A stretch of DNA of 64,000 nt from Shimia gijangensis (lineage in GTDB: Bacteria > Pseudomonadota > Alphaproteobacteria > Rhodobacterales > Rhodobacteraceae), in contig NZ_FQZQ01000005.1 of the NCBI RefSeq assembly GCF_900142085.1, positions 124,001 through 188,000 of the forward strand. The letters are read 5' to 3'. A program made the position numbers and the translations under genes. The notes under the pieces were generated by a model. That model was not told the DNA's origin, ran no database searches, and saw nothing but the letters and a program-made list of their open reading frames with translations. Of this stretch, positions 54,636-63,976 are shown piece by piece (the first letter of the stretch is position 1; each line of letters starts with the position of its first letter).

Positions 54636-55805
54636 ATGAAGACGAAAGATTCAGGGGCCGCCGCTAAAAGCGGGCACCCATCTTCCGCAACCGCCGTGGC
54701 TGCAATGTTCACGCTGAACGGGGCTCTGTTTGGCATGTGGGCATCGCGCATTCCCGCATTCACCGATGCTCTGCAGTTGGATCACGCAACACTTGGTCTG
54801 CTGTTGTTGCTGCTTGCTGCAGGTGCAATTCTGTCTTTTCCAATTGCCGGCCGGATGACCGACAAACACGGTGCGGCCCTTGTGACACGGTTGTTGGGGT
54901 TCGCCAATTGCGCCGCGCTCATTCTAATTGCTTTCTCGCCGGGCATAGCGACGATTGCGGTCGCATTGTTTCTGTTCGGGGCAACACATGGCGCGATGGA
55001 CGTATCGATGAACGCCTGGGCTGCCGAATCCGATCGGGCGTCGGGCAAAGCTTTGATGCCGGTATTTCACGCTGTCTGGAGCTTTGGCGCAGGTATGGGC
55101 GCCCTAAGCGGTGTAGGTGCGATTGCTATGGATTGGCTCCCCTTGGCTCAGTTCGGTATTGTGGGCGTCATCTTAACAAGTCTGACCCTTTGGCTGGCCA
55201 ACATCCCCTGGCAATCCCAAACTGGTCAGGACCACGGCGGACCCTTGTTTCCACTGCCCAAGGGCCCTCTGCTTTTGGTAGGATTGTTGGCCCTGTGCTC
55301 GACCCTTGGCGAAGGGGCCATGGCAGACTGGAGCGCGATCTATCTCAGAGATGCCGCGGGGGCGACCGAGGGCCTCGCAGCGGCTGGATACGCGGTTTTC
55401 TCCGCTGCCATGGTTTGTGTGCGCCTGTCCGGCGCCGCTTTGACACGCGCCCTTGGGCCAATTCGTGCAACCCAAACCAGCGGGGCGGTGGCTTTGATCG
55501 GCGTTTTGTTGATTGTTGGACTGGCCACACCGCAGGCAACGCTGATTGGGCTTGGATTTCTCGGCCGTGGCTATGGTCTGGTTGTACCGCTGGCCTTTTC
55601 ACGCGCCGCCAATGATCCCGAGCTGCCACAGGCCCAAGCCATCGCGCGCGTGGCGACACTTAGCTATGGCGGTATGCTTCTGGGGCCGCCGACCATTGGG
55701 TTTCTGGCGGCAACCACAAGCCTGCGCATGTCCTTTGGACTGCTAGGTGTTTTGGCCTTGGGCACGATCATGCTGGCCACGGTCCTGCGGCCACCAAAGT
55801 CCTGA
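54636..55805 (+). CDS. MFS transporter
   Basis: A 389-residue protein with about twelve membrane segments, including FPIAGRMTDKHGAALVTRLLGF with the conserved GRMTDK loop after helix 2 and GATHGAMDVSMNAWAAE around helices 4-5. That latter motif is common in fucose-permease/YfkF-like MFS proteins. It is cotranscribed with the second RutR-like regulator, so a pyrimidine-related export or uptake role is likely, but unproven. Confidence 0.87.
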   Translation: MKTKDSGAAAKSGHPSSATAVAAMFTLNGALFGMWASRIPAFTDALQLDHATLGLLLLLLAAGAILSFPIAGRMTDKHGAALVTRLLGFANCAALILIAFSPGIATIAVALFLFGATHGAMDVSMNAWAAESDRASGKALMPVFHAVWSFGAGMGALSGVGAIAMDWLPLAQFGIVGVILTSLTLWLANIPWQSQTGQDHGGPLFPLPKGPLLLVGLLALCSTLGEGAMADWSAIYLRDAAGATEGLAAAGYAVFSAAMVCVRLSGAALTRALGPIRATQTSGAVALIGVLLIVGLATPQATLIGLGFLGRGYGLVVPLAFSRAANDPELPQAQAIARVATLSYGGMLLGPPTIGFLAATTSLRMSFGLLGVLALGTIMLATVLRPPKS

Positions 55806-55807
55806 AA

Positions 55808-55837
55808 TGAAAAGGCCCCCGGTCATTCCGAGGGCCT
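55808..55837 (-). terminator. Terminator of preT-preA
   Basis: On the minus strand AGGCCCTCGG-AATGA-CCGGGGGCCT (ten pairs with one G-U) is followed by TTTCATTT, 33 bases after the preA stop. It may act on the converging MFS transcript as well. Confidence 0.65.
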
Positions 55838-55869
55838 GATGCATTAAGTTTTGAAGATCAACGAAACCG

Positions 55870-57174
55870 CTATTCGGCAGCCTGCGCCGATGGGTTGTTG
55901 GGGTGCGCGGTCCAGTTGCCATAGTCCGCAGACACAGGCTGGCCGGTGCGTTCGTCCAACTCGCCAGGTTCCAGCGTGCGCATGGTGATGCAGCCCTCAA
56001 CCGGGCACACATTGACACAAAGGTTACAGGCGACGCATTCGTCGTCTTTCACTGTGAACACGCGATCCTCGGACATCTCGATGGCCTGGTGACTGGTGTC
56101 TTCGCAAGCCGCATAACAACGGCCGCATTTGATGCAATCGTCTTCGTTGATGACGGCCTTGGTGATGTGATTGAGGTTCAGGTACTGCCAATCGGTCACA
56201 TTTGGCGTCGCCATGCCGACAAAGTCTGCCGTGCTTTCATAGCCTTTTTCATCCATCCACTGGCTGAGGCCGGTGATCATTTCCTGAACGATTTTAAAGC
56301 CATAGGTCATGACGGCGGTACAGACCTGTACGTTGCCTGCACCCAGCGCCATAAACTCAGCCGCATCGCGCCACGTGGTGATGCCCCCAATACCAGAGAT
56401 CGGCAGCTTGGCCGTTTCCGGATTGCGGGCGATTTCCGCCACCATGTTCATCGCAATTGGTTTCACGGCCGGACCGCAATATCCGCCATGGGTGCCCTTG
56501 CCATCAATCATCGGCTCGGGGCTCATCGCGTCCAGATTGACCGAAGTGATCGAGTTGATCGTATTGATCAGGGACACCGCATCCGCGCCACCGCGCAAGG
56601 CCGCTTCGGCAGGGTAAAGCACGTTGGTGATATTCGGGGTCAGTTTGACAATCACCGGCAAATCAGTCGCCTCTTTGCACCAGCGCGCCACCATTTCGAT
56701 ATATTCCGGCACCTGCCCCACAGCGGACCCCATGCCGCGTTCGGCCATGCCATGCGGGCAGCCAAAGTTGAGTTCAAACCCATCGCATCCTGTCTCTGCA
56801 ATCATCGGCAGAATCTTTTTCCAGGCATCCTCTTCGCAAGGCACCATCACAGACGCGATCACAGCGTGGTCCGGATAATCCCGCTTCACCCGCGTCATTT
56901 CCTCAAGGTTTACCTCAAGCGGACGATCGGTGATCAGCTCAATATTGTTGAGTCCCAACAAACGCCGGTCTGCCCCGTGGATCGCGCCATAGCGCGGGCC
57001 ATTGACGTTGACGACAGGCGGACCTTCTTCGCCGAGCGTCTTCCAGACCACTCCGCCCCAGCCCGCCTCAAAGGCGCGGCGCACGTTGTATTCTTTGTCC
57101 GTCGGCGGCGCTGAGGCCAGCCAGAACGGGTTTGGGGATTTGATCCCAATGAAATCACTTGTGAGATCAGCCAT
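55870..57174 (-). CDS. preA: NAD-dependent dihydropyrimidine dehydrogenase subunit PreA
   Basis: A 434-residue protein. The N-terminal DHODH-like FMN barrel has the catalytic Cys139 in ELNFGCPHGMAERGMG, and GGITTWRDA(AEF) for FMN phosphate binding. The C-terminus has two ferredoxin motifs, CIKCGRCYAACED and CVACNLCVNVCPVEGC. With PreT it reduces uracil and thymine to the dihydro forms using NADH. Complete and collinear with E. coli PreA apart from its tail. Confidence 0.95.
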   Translation of the reverse strand: MADLTSDFIGIKSPNPFWLASAPPTDKEYNVRRAFEAGWGGVVWKTLGEEGPPVVNVNGPRYGAIHGADRRLLGLNNIELITDRPLEVNLEEMTRVKRDYPDHAVIASVMVPCEEDAWKKILPMIAETGCDGFELNFGCPHGMAERGMGSAVGQVPEYIEMVARWCKEATDLPVIVKLTPNITNVLYPAEAALRGGADAVSLINTINSITSVNLDAMSPEPMIDGKGTHGGYCGPAVKPIAMNMVAEIARNPETAKLPISGIGGITTWRDAAEFMALGAGNVQVCTAVMTYGFKIVQEMITGLSQWMDEKGYESTADFVGMATPNVTDWQYLNLNHITKAVINEDDCIKCGRCYAACEDTSHQAIEMSEDRVFTVKDDECVACNLCVNVCPVEGCITMRTLEPGELDERTGQPVSADYGNWTAHPNNPSAQAAE

Positions 57175-57191
57175 TTGCGTGTCTCCCTTTC

Positions 57192-58514
57192 TTACGCCGA
57201 CAATGTGGCGTGAATATCTTCGGCCGCGTCACGGCCCTCGGCAACGGCGGTCACGGTAAGGTCGTCTCCACCCGTCGCACAATCGCCCCCGGCCCAGACA
57301 CCGCCAATGCTCGTGCGGCCCGTGTCGTCGACAGCAATCTTACCGCCCTCAAGGTCAGGCAGATCATTGCCGTCCAGACTTTGACCAATCGCTTTGAACA
57401 CCTGATCCGCGGCCAGACGAACGGTCTGTCCGGTCGGTTTGAGATCATTGTCGGTGTATTCAAACTCGATCTCACGCACCGCTCCATTGCCGATCATCGC
57501 TTTGGGCGAGGCATTGGTGATGATGCGCACCCCTTTGGATGTGGCAAGGTTCTGTTCAAACACGCTGGCATTCATCCGCTCTGTGCCCCGGCGATACACC
57601 AGGCTGACGTTCAAAGCCCCCAGCAGCTTGGCCTGAACCGCAGCGTCCACGGCGGTCATACCGCCTCCAATCACCACTACATCCCGGCCAATCGCCACGT
57701 CGCTTAAATCCGAAGCCTGACGCAGGTCCGAGATGAAATCGACAGCGTCCAAAACGCCGTCTTTGTCTTCTCCATCAACCCCCATGGCATTGACACCACC
57801 GAGACCAACCCCGAGGAAAACAGCATCATATTCTGCTCTCAGACCATCCAGTGTCACGTCATTGCCAAGCGTCTTTCCGGTCTCAATGGTGATGCCGCCA
57901 ATCTGCAACAGCCAATCGACTTCGCGCGCCGCAAACCCATCCACAGACTTGTAGGATGCAATGCCAAATTCGTTCAACCCGCCAGCCTTGGCCTTTCCGT
58001 CAAACACGGTCACGTCGTGGCCGCTCATGGCCAGACGATGCGCACAAGACAGGCCCGCAGGCCCAGCGCCGACGACCGCAATCTTTTTGCCAGTTTCCGG
58101 CGCCCGCACAAACGGATGCACACCGCGTTCCATCAAAACGTCTGTCGCATAACGTTGCAAACGGCCAATCTCGACCGGTTTGCCTTCGGCGGCTTCGCGC
58201 ACGCAAACCTCTTCACACAGCGTTTCCGTCGGGCAAACCCGCGCGCACATGCCACCCAGAATATTCTGGCTAAAGATTGTGGTTGCCGCCGCTTCAGGTG
58301 TACCGGTTGAAATCTGGCGAATGAACAACGGAATATCGATATCCGTTGGGCAGGCGTCCATACAAGGCGCATCATGGCAAAAGTAACAGCGGTCCGCCGC
58401 CACCAAAGCCTCGTGATCGTCCAGGCGTGGATGCAAGTCGGCAAAGTTGTCAGCCAGATCAGCTGTCGCCAGCCGCCCCGCCACGATACCTTCGCTAAAA
58501 GGAGAGTTGGTCAT
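57192..58514 (-). CDS. preT: NAD-dependent dihydropyrimidine dehydrogenase subunit PreT
   Basis: A 440-residue electron-input subunit: N-terminal [4Fe-4S] cysteines CYFCHDAPCMDACPT and GGMCARVCPTETLCEEVCV, FAD motif IAVVGAGPAGLSCAHRL and NAD motif VVVIGGGMTAVDAAVQA. It passes electrons from NADH to PreA. The gene is 17 bases upstream of preA. A RutR-like palindrome lies 53 bases ahead of the start. Confidence 0.94.
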   Translation of the reverse strand: MTNSPFSEGIVAGRLATADLADNFADLHPRLDDHEALVAADRCYFCHDAPCMDACPTDIDIPLFIRQISTGTPEAAATTIFSQNILGGMCARVCPTETLCEEVCVREAAEGKPVEIGRLQRYATDVLMERGVHPFVRAPETGKKIAVVGAGPAGLSCAHRLAMSGHDVTVFDGKAKAGGLNEFGIASYKSVDGFAAREVDWLLQIGGITIETGKTLGNDVTLDGLRAEYDAVFLGVGLGGVNAMGVDGEDKDGVLDAVDFISDLRQASDLSDVAIGRDVVVIGGGMTAVDAAVQAKLLGALNVSLVYRRGTERMNASVFEQNLATSKGVRIITNASPKAMIGNGAVREIEFEYTDNDLKPTGQTVRLAADQVFKAIGQSLDGNDLPDLEGGKIAVDDTGRTSIGGVWAGGDCATGGDDLTVTAVAEGRDAAEDIHATLSA

Positions 58515-58566
58515 GATGTCTCTCTGTTGTCAGTTTCTTTCTGACAGGCTGACACATCTTAATTTT

Positions 58567-58582
58567 TTTATCAACTGGTAAA
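58567..58582. promoter_or_regulatory. RutR-like operator upstream of preT
   Basis: TTTATCAACTGGTAAA is a near-perfect palindrome (one mismatch) that matches TTGACCA-NN-TGGTCAA at 11 of 14 positions, in an AT-rich promoter-like region. It is weaker than the two sites near 53260. Confidence 0.4.
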
Positions 58583-58689
58583 ATTTTTAAAACAACAGGC
58601 AGATTATCCGCAAACTCCCAATACCTTGAAATCAAATCTGATCTCGTGCTTTTCGATTGCCCGTACAATTCCCAGACGCGTATCTGGAT

Positions 58690-58716
58690 AGAAAAAGGCG
58701 CCCAATGGGCGCCTTT
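58690..58716 (-). terminator. Rho-independent terminator of gcvP
   Basis: On the minus strand AGGCGCCC-ATT-GGGCGCCT is followed by TTTTCT, ten bases after the gcvP stop. Confidence 0.9.
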
Positions 58717-58725
58717 CCTAGTTGT

Positions 58726-61551
58726 TCATTCTTCGATGTAATCTTCCATCGGTGGACAGGTGCAAATCAGATTGCGATCCCCATACGCGTTGTCCACCCG
58801 GTTGACCGGAGGCCAGTATTTGTCGACTCGGAAGGCGCCGGGAGGGAAGCAACCCTGTTCGCGGCTATAGGGTCTGTCCCATTTGCCAACCAGATCCTCG
58901 GTGGTGTGCGGTGCATTTTTCAGCGGGTTGTTTTCACCGTCGATGCGACCTTCTTCGATGTCGCGAATTTCGGCGCGGATCGACAGCATTGCATCACAGA
59001 ACCGATCCAGCTCGGCCTTGGTCTCGGACTCAGTCGGCTCAATCATCAGCGTGCCCGCTACAGGCCAGCTCATGGTGGGCGCGTGGAAACCACTGTCCAT
59101 CAGGCGCTTGGCGATATCCTCAACCGTGACGTTAGCGCTTTCTTCAAAGGGGCGCGTGTCGATGATGCATTCATGCGCCACCCGACCCGTTGGCCCCTTG
59201 TACAGCACGTCATAGGCCCCTTCGAGACGCTTGGCGATATAGTTGGCATTCAGGATCGCCGCCCGTGTGGCTTGGGTCAGCCCCTCGCCGCCCATCAGCA
59301 GGATATATGCCCAGCTGATGGTCAAAACCGAAGGCGACCCGAATGGCGCGGCACTCACGGCACCGGCTTTTTCCGGCAGATGCGGCACCAGATGGGCTTT
59401 GACACCAATCGGTCCCATGCCGGGGCCACCCCCGCCATGCGGGATGGCAAAGGTTTTGTGCAGGTTGAGGTGACTGACATCACCGCCAAGATCGCCCGGA
59501 CGCGACAGGCCCACCATGGCGTTCATGTTGGCACCATCGATATAGACCTGACCACCGCGCTCGTGGGTGATCTTGCAGACATCAATCACCGTTTCTTCGA
59601 ACACACCGTGGGTTGACGGATAGGTGATCATGCAGCCTGCCAGATCATCTGCGTATTTCTCGGCCTTGGCGCGGAAGTCCTCAAGGTCGATATCGCCATT
59701 CTCCGCCGATTTTACCGGCACAACTTTCCATCCCACCATCTGCGCAGAAGCCGGGTTGGTGCCATGTGCGCTGGTTGGGATCAGACAGACGTTGCGATGC
59801 CCTTCGCCGCGCGCGGCATGGTAATCCGAAATGGTCAGAAGACCTGCGTATTCGCCCTGCGCGCCGGAATTGGGCTGCATCGAGAAATCATCATAGCCGG
59901 TGATCTGACACAGTTTGTCCGACAGATCACTGAGCAATACTGAATAGCCTTCCGCCTGATCTTTGGGGCAGAACGGATGCAACCGCGAAAAATCGCGTGA
60001 GCTGAGCGGCATCATTTCCGCCGCCGAATTCAGCTTCATTGTGCAGGACCCAAGCGGGATCATCGCGCGATCCAACGCCAGATCACGGTCCGACAAACGC
60101 CGCATATAGCGCATCATCTCGGTTTCCGCCCGGTTCATGTGGAAAATCGGGTGCGTGAGGTAATCGCTCTTGCGGTGCATACCTTCGGGCACACGGTACT
60201 CGGGCTTGAAATCATTGTCTTTGCGTTCGATGCCAAAAGCGCGCCAAACTTTTTCAACCACTTTCGGACGTGTCGCTTCATCAAGCGTGATGCCAACACG
60301 ATGCTCTCCGACGATACGCAGGTTAATGCCTTCATCCAGTGCAGATTTGATCACCGCGGCCTGAAGTGGCCCAACATCAACCGTTATGGTGTCGAAAAAC
60401 ACCTTGGGATCCACTTTGAACCCGGCTTCTTCCAGTCCTCGGGCCATTCGCACAGTTTTGCGATGAATGCGTTGAGCGATGGCTTGCAAACCTTTGGGCC
60501 CGTGAAACACCGCATACATCGAGGCCATAACCGCCAGCAAAGCCTGCGCCGTGCAGACGTTGGAGGTGGCTTTCTCGCGGCGGATATGCTGCTCGCGGGT
60601 TTGCAGCGAAAGGCGATAGGCCTTGTTGCCACGCGAGTCGATGGACACACCTACAATACGCCCCGGCATATTGCGCTTATAGGCGTCTTTGGTCGCCATA
60701 TAAGCCGCGTGTGGCCCACCGTATCCGATCGGCACACCAAACCGCTGAGTACTGCCCACCGCGATATCGGCCCCCATCGCGCCGGGTTCTTTCAACACTG
60801 TCAACGCCAGTGGATCTGCCGAGACAATACCAATGGCTTTGTTCTCATGCAGCGCGGCGATGTGATCGGTGAAATCGCGCACGTGGCCATAGGTGCCGGG
60901 ATATTGGAACAAGGCCCCAAACACCGCGCTGGCGTCCATCTTGTCGGGATTGCCGACAATCACCTCAATGCCCAAAGGTTTGGCACGGGTCTGGATCACT
61001 TCGATGTTTTGTGGATGACAATCGCGATCCACAAAAAACGCCTTGGATTTGGATTTCGACACCCGCTCGGCCATGGTCATGGCTTCGGCGCAGGCCGTGG
61101 CTTCGTCCAGCAAGGACGCGTTGGCAATTTCCAGCCCGGTCAGGTCAGACACCATGGTCTGAAAGTTTAGCAGCGCTTCAAGGCGACCTTGCGAAATCTC
61201 GGGCTGATAGGGCGTATAGGCTGTGTACCAGGCCGGGTTTTCCAGAATATTGCGCTGGATCGCGGGCGGTGTGACCGTCCCGTGATAACCTTGACCAATC
61301 AGGCTGTTCAGAACTTTATTTTTCGCACCCGTAACGCGCATATAGTGTAACAACTCACGCTCGGACATCGGCTTGCCAAACTCCAGCGGCGCGGCCTGAC
61401 GAATGCTTTTCGGCACGGTGTCTTCGATCAACGCGTCCAGATCAGAGGCGTCAACGACCTCCAGCATCTCAGCCATTTCTTCAGGCGACGGCCCGATGTG
61501 GCGACGGTTTGCAAAATCATATGGCAGGTATTCGGTCGGCTTGAATGGCAT
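58726..61551 (-). CDS. gcvP: Glycine dehydrogenase (decarboxylating), P-protein
   Basis: A 941-residue single-chain P-protein with both homologous halves fused. The PLP lysine is in [20 protein letters not shown], preceded by [11 protein letters not shown]. It decarboxylates glycine and transfers the aminomethyl group to GcvH. ATG 61551 lies six bases after GGAG; a TTG at 61563 is a longer alternative. Last gene of gcvT-gcvH-gcvP. Confidence 0.96.
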   Translation of the reverse strand: MPFKPTEYLPYDFANRRHIGPSPEEMAEMLEVVDASDLDALIEDTVPKSIRQAAPLEFGKPMSERELLHYMRVTGAKNKVLNSLIGQGYHGTVTPPAIQRNILENPAWYTAYTPYQPEISQGRLEALLNFQTMVSDLTGLEIANASLLDEATACAEAMTMAERVSKSKSKAFFVDRDCHPQNIEVIQTRAKPLGIEVIVGNPDKMDASAVFGALFQYPGTYGHVRDFTDHIAALHENKAIGIVSADPLALTVLKEPGAMGADIAVGSTQRFGVPIGYGGPHAAYMATKDAYKRNMPGRIVGVSIDSRGNKAYRLSLQTREQHIRREKATSNVCTAQALLAVMASMYAVFHGPKGLQAIAQRIHRKTVRMARGLEEAGFKVDPKVFFDTITVDVGPLQAAVIKSALDEGINLRIVGEHRVGITLDEATRPKVVEKVWRAFGIERKDNDFKPEYRVPEGMHRKSDYLTHPIFHMNRAETEMMRYMRRLSDRDLALDRAMIPLGSCTMKLNSAAEMMPLSSRDFSRLHPFCPKDQAEGYSVLLSDLSDKLCQITGYDDFSMQPNSGAQGEYAGLLTISDYHAARGEGHRNVCLIPTSAHGTNPASAQMVGWKVVPVKSAENGDIDLEDFRAKAEKYADDLAGCMITYPSTHGVFEETVIDVCKITHERGGQVYIDGANMNAMVGLSRPGDLGGDVSHLNLHKTFAIPHGGGGPGMGPIGVKAHLVPHLPEKAGAVSAAPFGSPSVLTISWAYILLMGGEGLTQATRAAILNANYIAKRLEGAYDVLYKGPTGRVAHECIIDTRPFEESANVTVEDIAKRLMDSGFHAPTMSWPVAGTLMIEPTESETKAELDRFCDAMLSIRAEIRDIEEGRIDGENNPLKNAPHTTEDLVGKWDRPYSREQGCFPPGAFRVDKYWPPVNRVDNAYGDRNLICTCPPMEDYIEE

Positions 61552-61674
61552 GTCATACTCCAACAGTGATTATCTGGCGCGCCGCTTTGGTCGCACCCCG
61601 CCCTTCGGGCTTCAATATTTCAAAAACGCGTCCTCCGGAGGGCCGCCATCCGACGGCCCCCAAAAGGTCGCGGA

Positions 61675-62034
61675 TCAGCCGATAAACTTGTTATAGGCGG
61701 CTTCGTCCATGTAATCGTCCATCTGAGACGGATCAGCAGCTTTGATCTTGAAGAACCACGCATCGCCTGTCGGGTCTTCGTTGACCTTGCCCGGATCTTC
61801 GACCAGCGGCTCGTTCACTTCGACAATCTCGCCGTCAATCGGCGCCAGAATGTCCGAGGCCGCTTTGACCGATTCAATCACGCAAACCTCTTCGTCTTTG
61901 GTCACTTCAGTGCCAGCCTCTGGCAGTTCGATAAACACCACATCGCCAAGCTGCTCTGACGCATGTGCAGTGATACCCACCACAACGAGGTCATCTTCAA
62001 CGCGCAGCCATTCGTGCTCTTCAGTGAATTTCAT
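61675..62034 (-). CDS. gcvH: Glycine cleavage system H protein
   Basis: A 119-residue lipoyl carrier with the lipoylation site IESVKAASDI (Lys57) and a FTEEHEWLRVE start. It shuttles the aminomethyl group between GcvP and GcvT. Confidence 0.96.
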   Translation of the reverse strand: MKFTEEHEWLRVEDDLVVVGITAHASEQLGDVVFIELPEAGTEVTKDEEVCVIESVKAASDILAPIDGEIVEVNEPLVEDPGKVNEDPTGDAWFFKIKAADPSQMDDYMDEAAYNKFIG

Positions 62035-62054
62035 GTCTTGTATCTCCTGTTAGA

Positions 62055-63179
62055 TCATCGTTTGAAATTGGCCGGTACCAGCGGCATCTTGGCCACCATA
62101 ACGGGCAACCGTTTGCCCCGCACCTCGCCAAATACTTCCGTCCCGACAGCGGCTTGCGCGCTGCCGACATATCCCATGGCCACTGGCCCCTCCAACGTGG
62201 GGCCAAACCCGCCCGACGTAACTTCGCCAATTGGGTCGCCACCTTCGGCTGCCGCAAACAATTGCGTGCCAGCCCGCATTGGAGCACGCCCCTGCGGCGC
62301 CAGCCCAACCCGTTTGCGTGCCACACCTTCGGCCAGATCGCCGAAAACGCGGGACGCGCCCGGAAATCCCCCGGCCCGATCACCGCCTGCACGGCGCACC
62401 TTTTGAATGGCCCAGATCAAACCCGCTTCAATCGGTGACGTGGTGGCATCAATGTCATTGCCATATAGGCAAAGGCCGCCTTCAAGACGCAGACTGTCGC
62501 GCGCGCCCAGGCCAATGGCCTCAACTTCATCCATACCCAGCAAGGCCCGGCACAAGGCATCGGCTTCGGCAGCGGGAACGGAGATCTCGTATCCATCTTC
62601 GCCGGTGTATCCCGACCTTGACACCCAGCATTCCGCCCCATTCAAAGTGACCGTGGCGACATCCATGAAACTCATTTCTGCGACCACAGGGTTGAGCCGC
62701 GCCAGGGCGGTTTCTGCCGCAGGCCCCTGCAACGCCACCAGCGCGCGATCCTCGATCACCTCTACCGAGACGTCGGGCTCAAGTGCGGTTTTCATACGGG
62801 CAATATCTGCGTCTTTGCAGGCGGCATTGACCACAACAAACAAATGATCCCCACGATTGGCAAACATCAGGTCGTCATCGATCCCACCAGCGTCATTGGT
62901 GAACAGCCCATAGCGCTGACGCTCGGCCCCAAGGCCCAGAACATCCATCGGCACCAAAGTTTCAAATGCCGTGGCCACGGCCTCATAGCTTTCACCGCGC
63001 AGGATCACCTGCCCCATGTGGCTGACATCAAACAATCCGGCCGAGGCGCGGGTATGCAGATGTTCTTTCATCACACCCAGCGGATATTGTACCGACATCT
63101 CATAGCCCGCAAATGGCACCATCTTGGCCCCCAGCTCCACGTGCAGATCGAACAGTGGCGTGCGCAACAGCTCACCCAT
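62055..63179 (-). CDS. gcvT: Aminomethyltransferase, glycine cleavage T protein
   Basis: A 374-residue GcvT: FDVSHMGQ near residue 50, GIDDDLMFAN with the catalytic Asp, RSGYTGEDGYEI (folate site) and LGARDSLRLEGGLCLYG. It transfers the methylene group to tetrahydrofolate and releases ammonia. First gene of the operon, directly after the glycine riboswitch; TTAGGAG precedes ATG 63179 by nine bases. Confidence 0.95.
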   Translation of the reverse strand: MGELLRTPLFDLHVELGAKMVPFAGYEMSVQYPLGVMKEHLHTRASAGLFDVSHMGQVILRGESYEAVATAFETLVPMDVLGLGAERQRYGLFTNDAGGIDDDLMFANRGDHLFVVVNAACKDADIARMKTALEPDVSVEVIEDRALVALQGPAAETALARLNPVVAEMSFMDVATVTLNGAECWVSRSGYTGEDGYEISVPAAEADALCRALLGMDEVEAIGLGARDSLRLEGGLCLYGNDIDATTSPIEAGLIWAIQKVRRAGGDRAGGFPGASRVFGDLAEGVARKRVGLAPQGRAPMRAGTQLFAAAEGGDPIGEVTSGGFGPTLEGPVAMGYVGSAQAAVGTEVFGEVRGKRLPVMVAKMPLVPANFKR

Positions 63180-63228
63180 AAACTTCGCTCCTAACTTTCC
63201 GGAACGCTCAATTCTGAGAATACGTCCG

Positions 63229-63267
63229 GCATCACTCTGACGCGCGATTTGCTCGCGCGGGCGATGC
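63229..63267 (-). promoter_or_regulatory. Expression-platform hairpin of the glycine riboswitch
   Basis: CGCGCGA-GCAAA-TCGCGCG closed by GCATC/GATGC folds just 3' of aptamer 2. No T-run follows; it may affect access to the gcvT leader. Confidence 0.5.
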
Positions 63268-63422
63268 CCCCTCTGTCCTTTCGCCTGAGATCGTTATCCC
63301 TTCGGCGGACGCAATATTTGCGCCTCTCTCCAGAGTTCCTTGTTAAGTGCGTCGGTCCCTGAGGCCTGAGAGTTTCCGGGGCGGTTGCTCCTTCGGCACC
63401 GGATAGCTCCGGTTCTCCCGAC
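63265..63422 (-). ncRNA. Tandem glycine riboswitch
   Basis: In the minus direction two aptamers are evident. The first has GTCGGGAGAACCGG, GCCGAAGGAGCAA and AACTCTCAGG closing with GACCGAC; the second starts at CTCTGGAGAGAGG and has GCCGAAGGGATAA, ATCTCAGGC and AAAGGACAGAGG. These are the conserved core elements of the gcvT RNA. It senses glycine and normally turns on gcvT expression. Confidence 0.95.
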
Positions 63423-63475
63423 TCACTTGCCGTATACCGTAGTGTGCTGAATTCTCGCTGACAAGAGGCTTTGGA

Positions 63476-63928
63476 TCAGGTGGCCCGCAAGCAGGGCTCA
63501 GGTGCCAGAATACTGGTCAAAGCCGGGTTGTCACAGACCAGCGCATCCAAAGTGACGCCATCCAGCCGGTGATAAAAGGACTCGACCGCTTCTTGTAACG
63601 CATCCCGCAACCGGCAAGCCTCGACCAAAGGACAGGAACTGTCTGCATCGGCAAAACATTCTGCTACGGGCACAGGTGCTTCCATAACGCGAAAAATCTG
63701 GCCAATCTCGATGTCTTTGGGATCGCGGGCCAGTTCCAACCCACCATTGCGACCACGTTGCGTGTTGATCACGCCCATCTGGCCCAGTTGATTAATGACT
63801 TGCGCAAGGTGGTTTTCCGACGCCTTACAGACTTCGGCAATCTCCGATTTAGTCACAAGACGTCCGCGATGCGCGGTGCAAAACATCAGCACCCTAATCG
63901 CAATATTAGTTCGTTTGGTTATACGCAC
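63476..63928 (-). CDS. nsrR: NsrR-type Rrf2-family nitric-oxide-sensing repressor
   Basis: A 150-residue Rrf2 winged-helix protein: MRITKRTNIAIRVLMFCTAH and RGRLVTKSEIAEVCKASENHL, with cysteines at 91, 99 and 105 (ECFADADSSCPLVEAC), the exact spacing and numbering of E. coli NsrR cluster ligands. It would bind an NO-sensitive Fe-S cluster. Start is GTG at 63928. It is divergent from a gene cut by the right edge. Confidence 0.87.
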   Translation of the reverse strand: MRITKRTNIAIRVLMFCTAHRGRLVTKSEIAEVCKASENHLAQVINQLGQMGVINTQRGRNGGLELARDPKDIEIGQIFRVMEAPVPVAECFADADSSCPLVEACRLRDALQEAVESFYHRLDGVTLDALVCDNPALTSILAPEPCLRAT

Positions 63929-63976
63929 GTCCGGTTCCCATACTCACGAGACAATCACAACACTATGGAGACTAGC

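Noticed and set aside
54737-55615. Alternative plus frame of 292 codons inside the MFS gene
   Set aside because: Arg/Gly/Cys-rich out-of-frame reading; the MFS frame has clear membrane segments and motifs.
55903-57114. Open plus-strand frame of 403 codons opposite preA
   Set aside because: PreA has complete FMN and Fe-S motifs; the opposite frame is Arg/His-rich and lacks any domain.
60139-61170. Open plus-strand frame of 343 codons opposite gcvP
   Set aside because: GcvP is certain here, and the antisense product resembles no protein.
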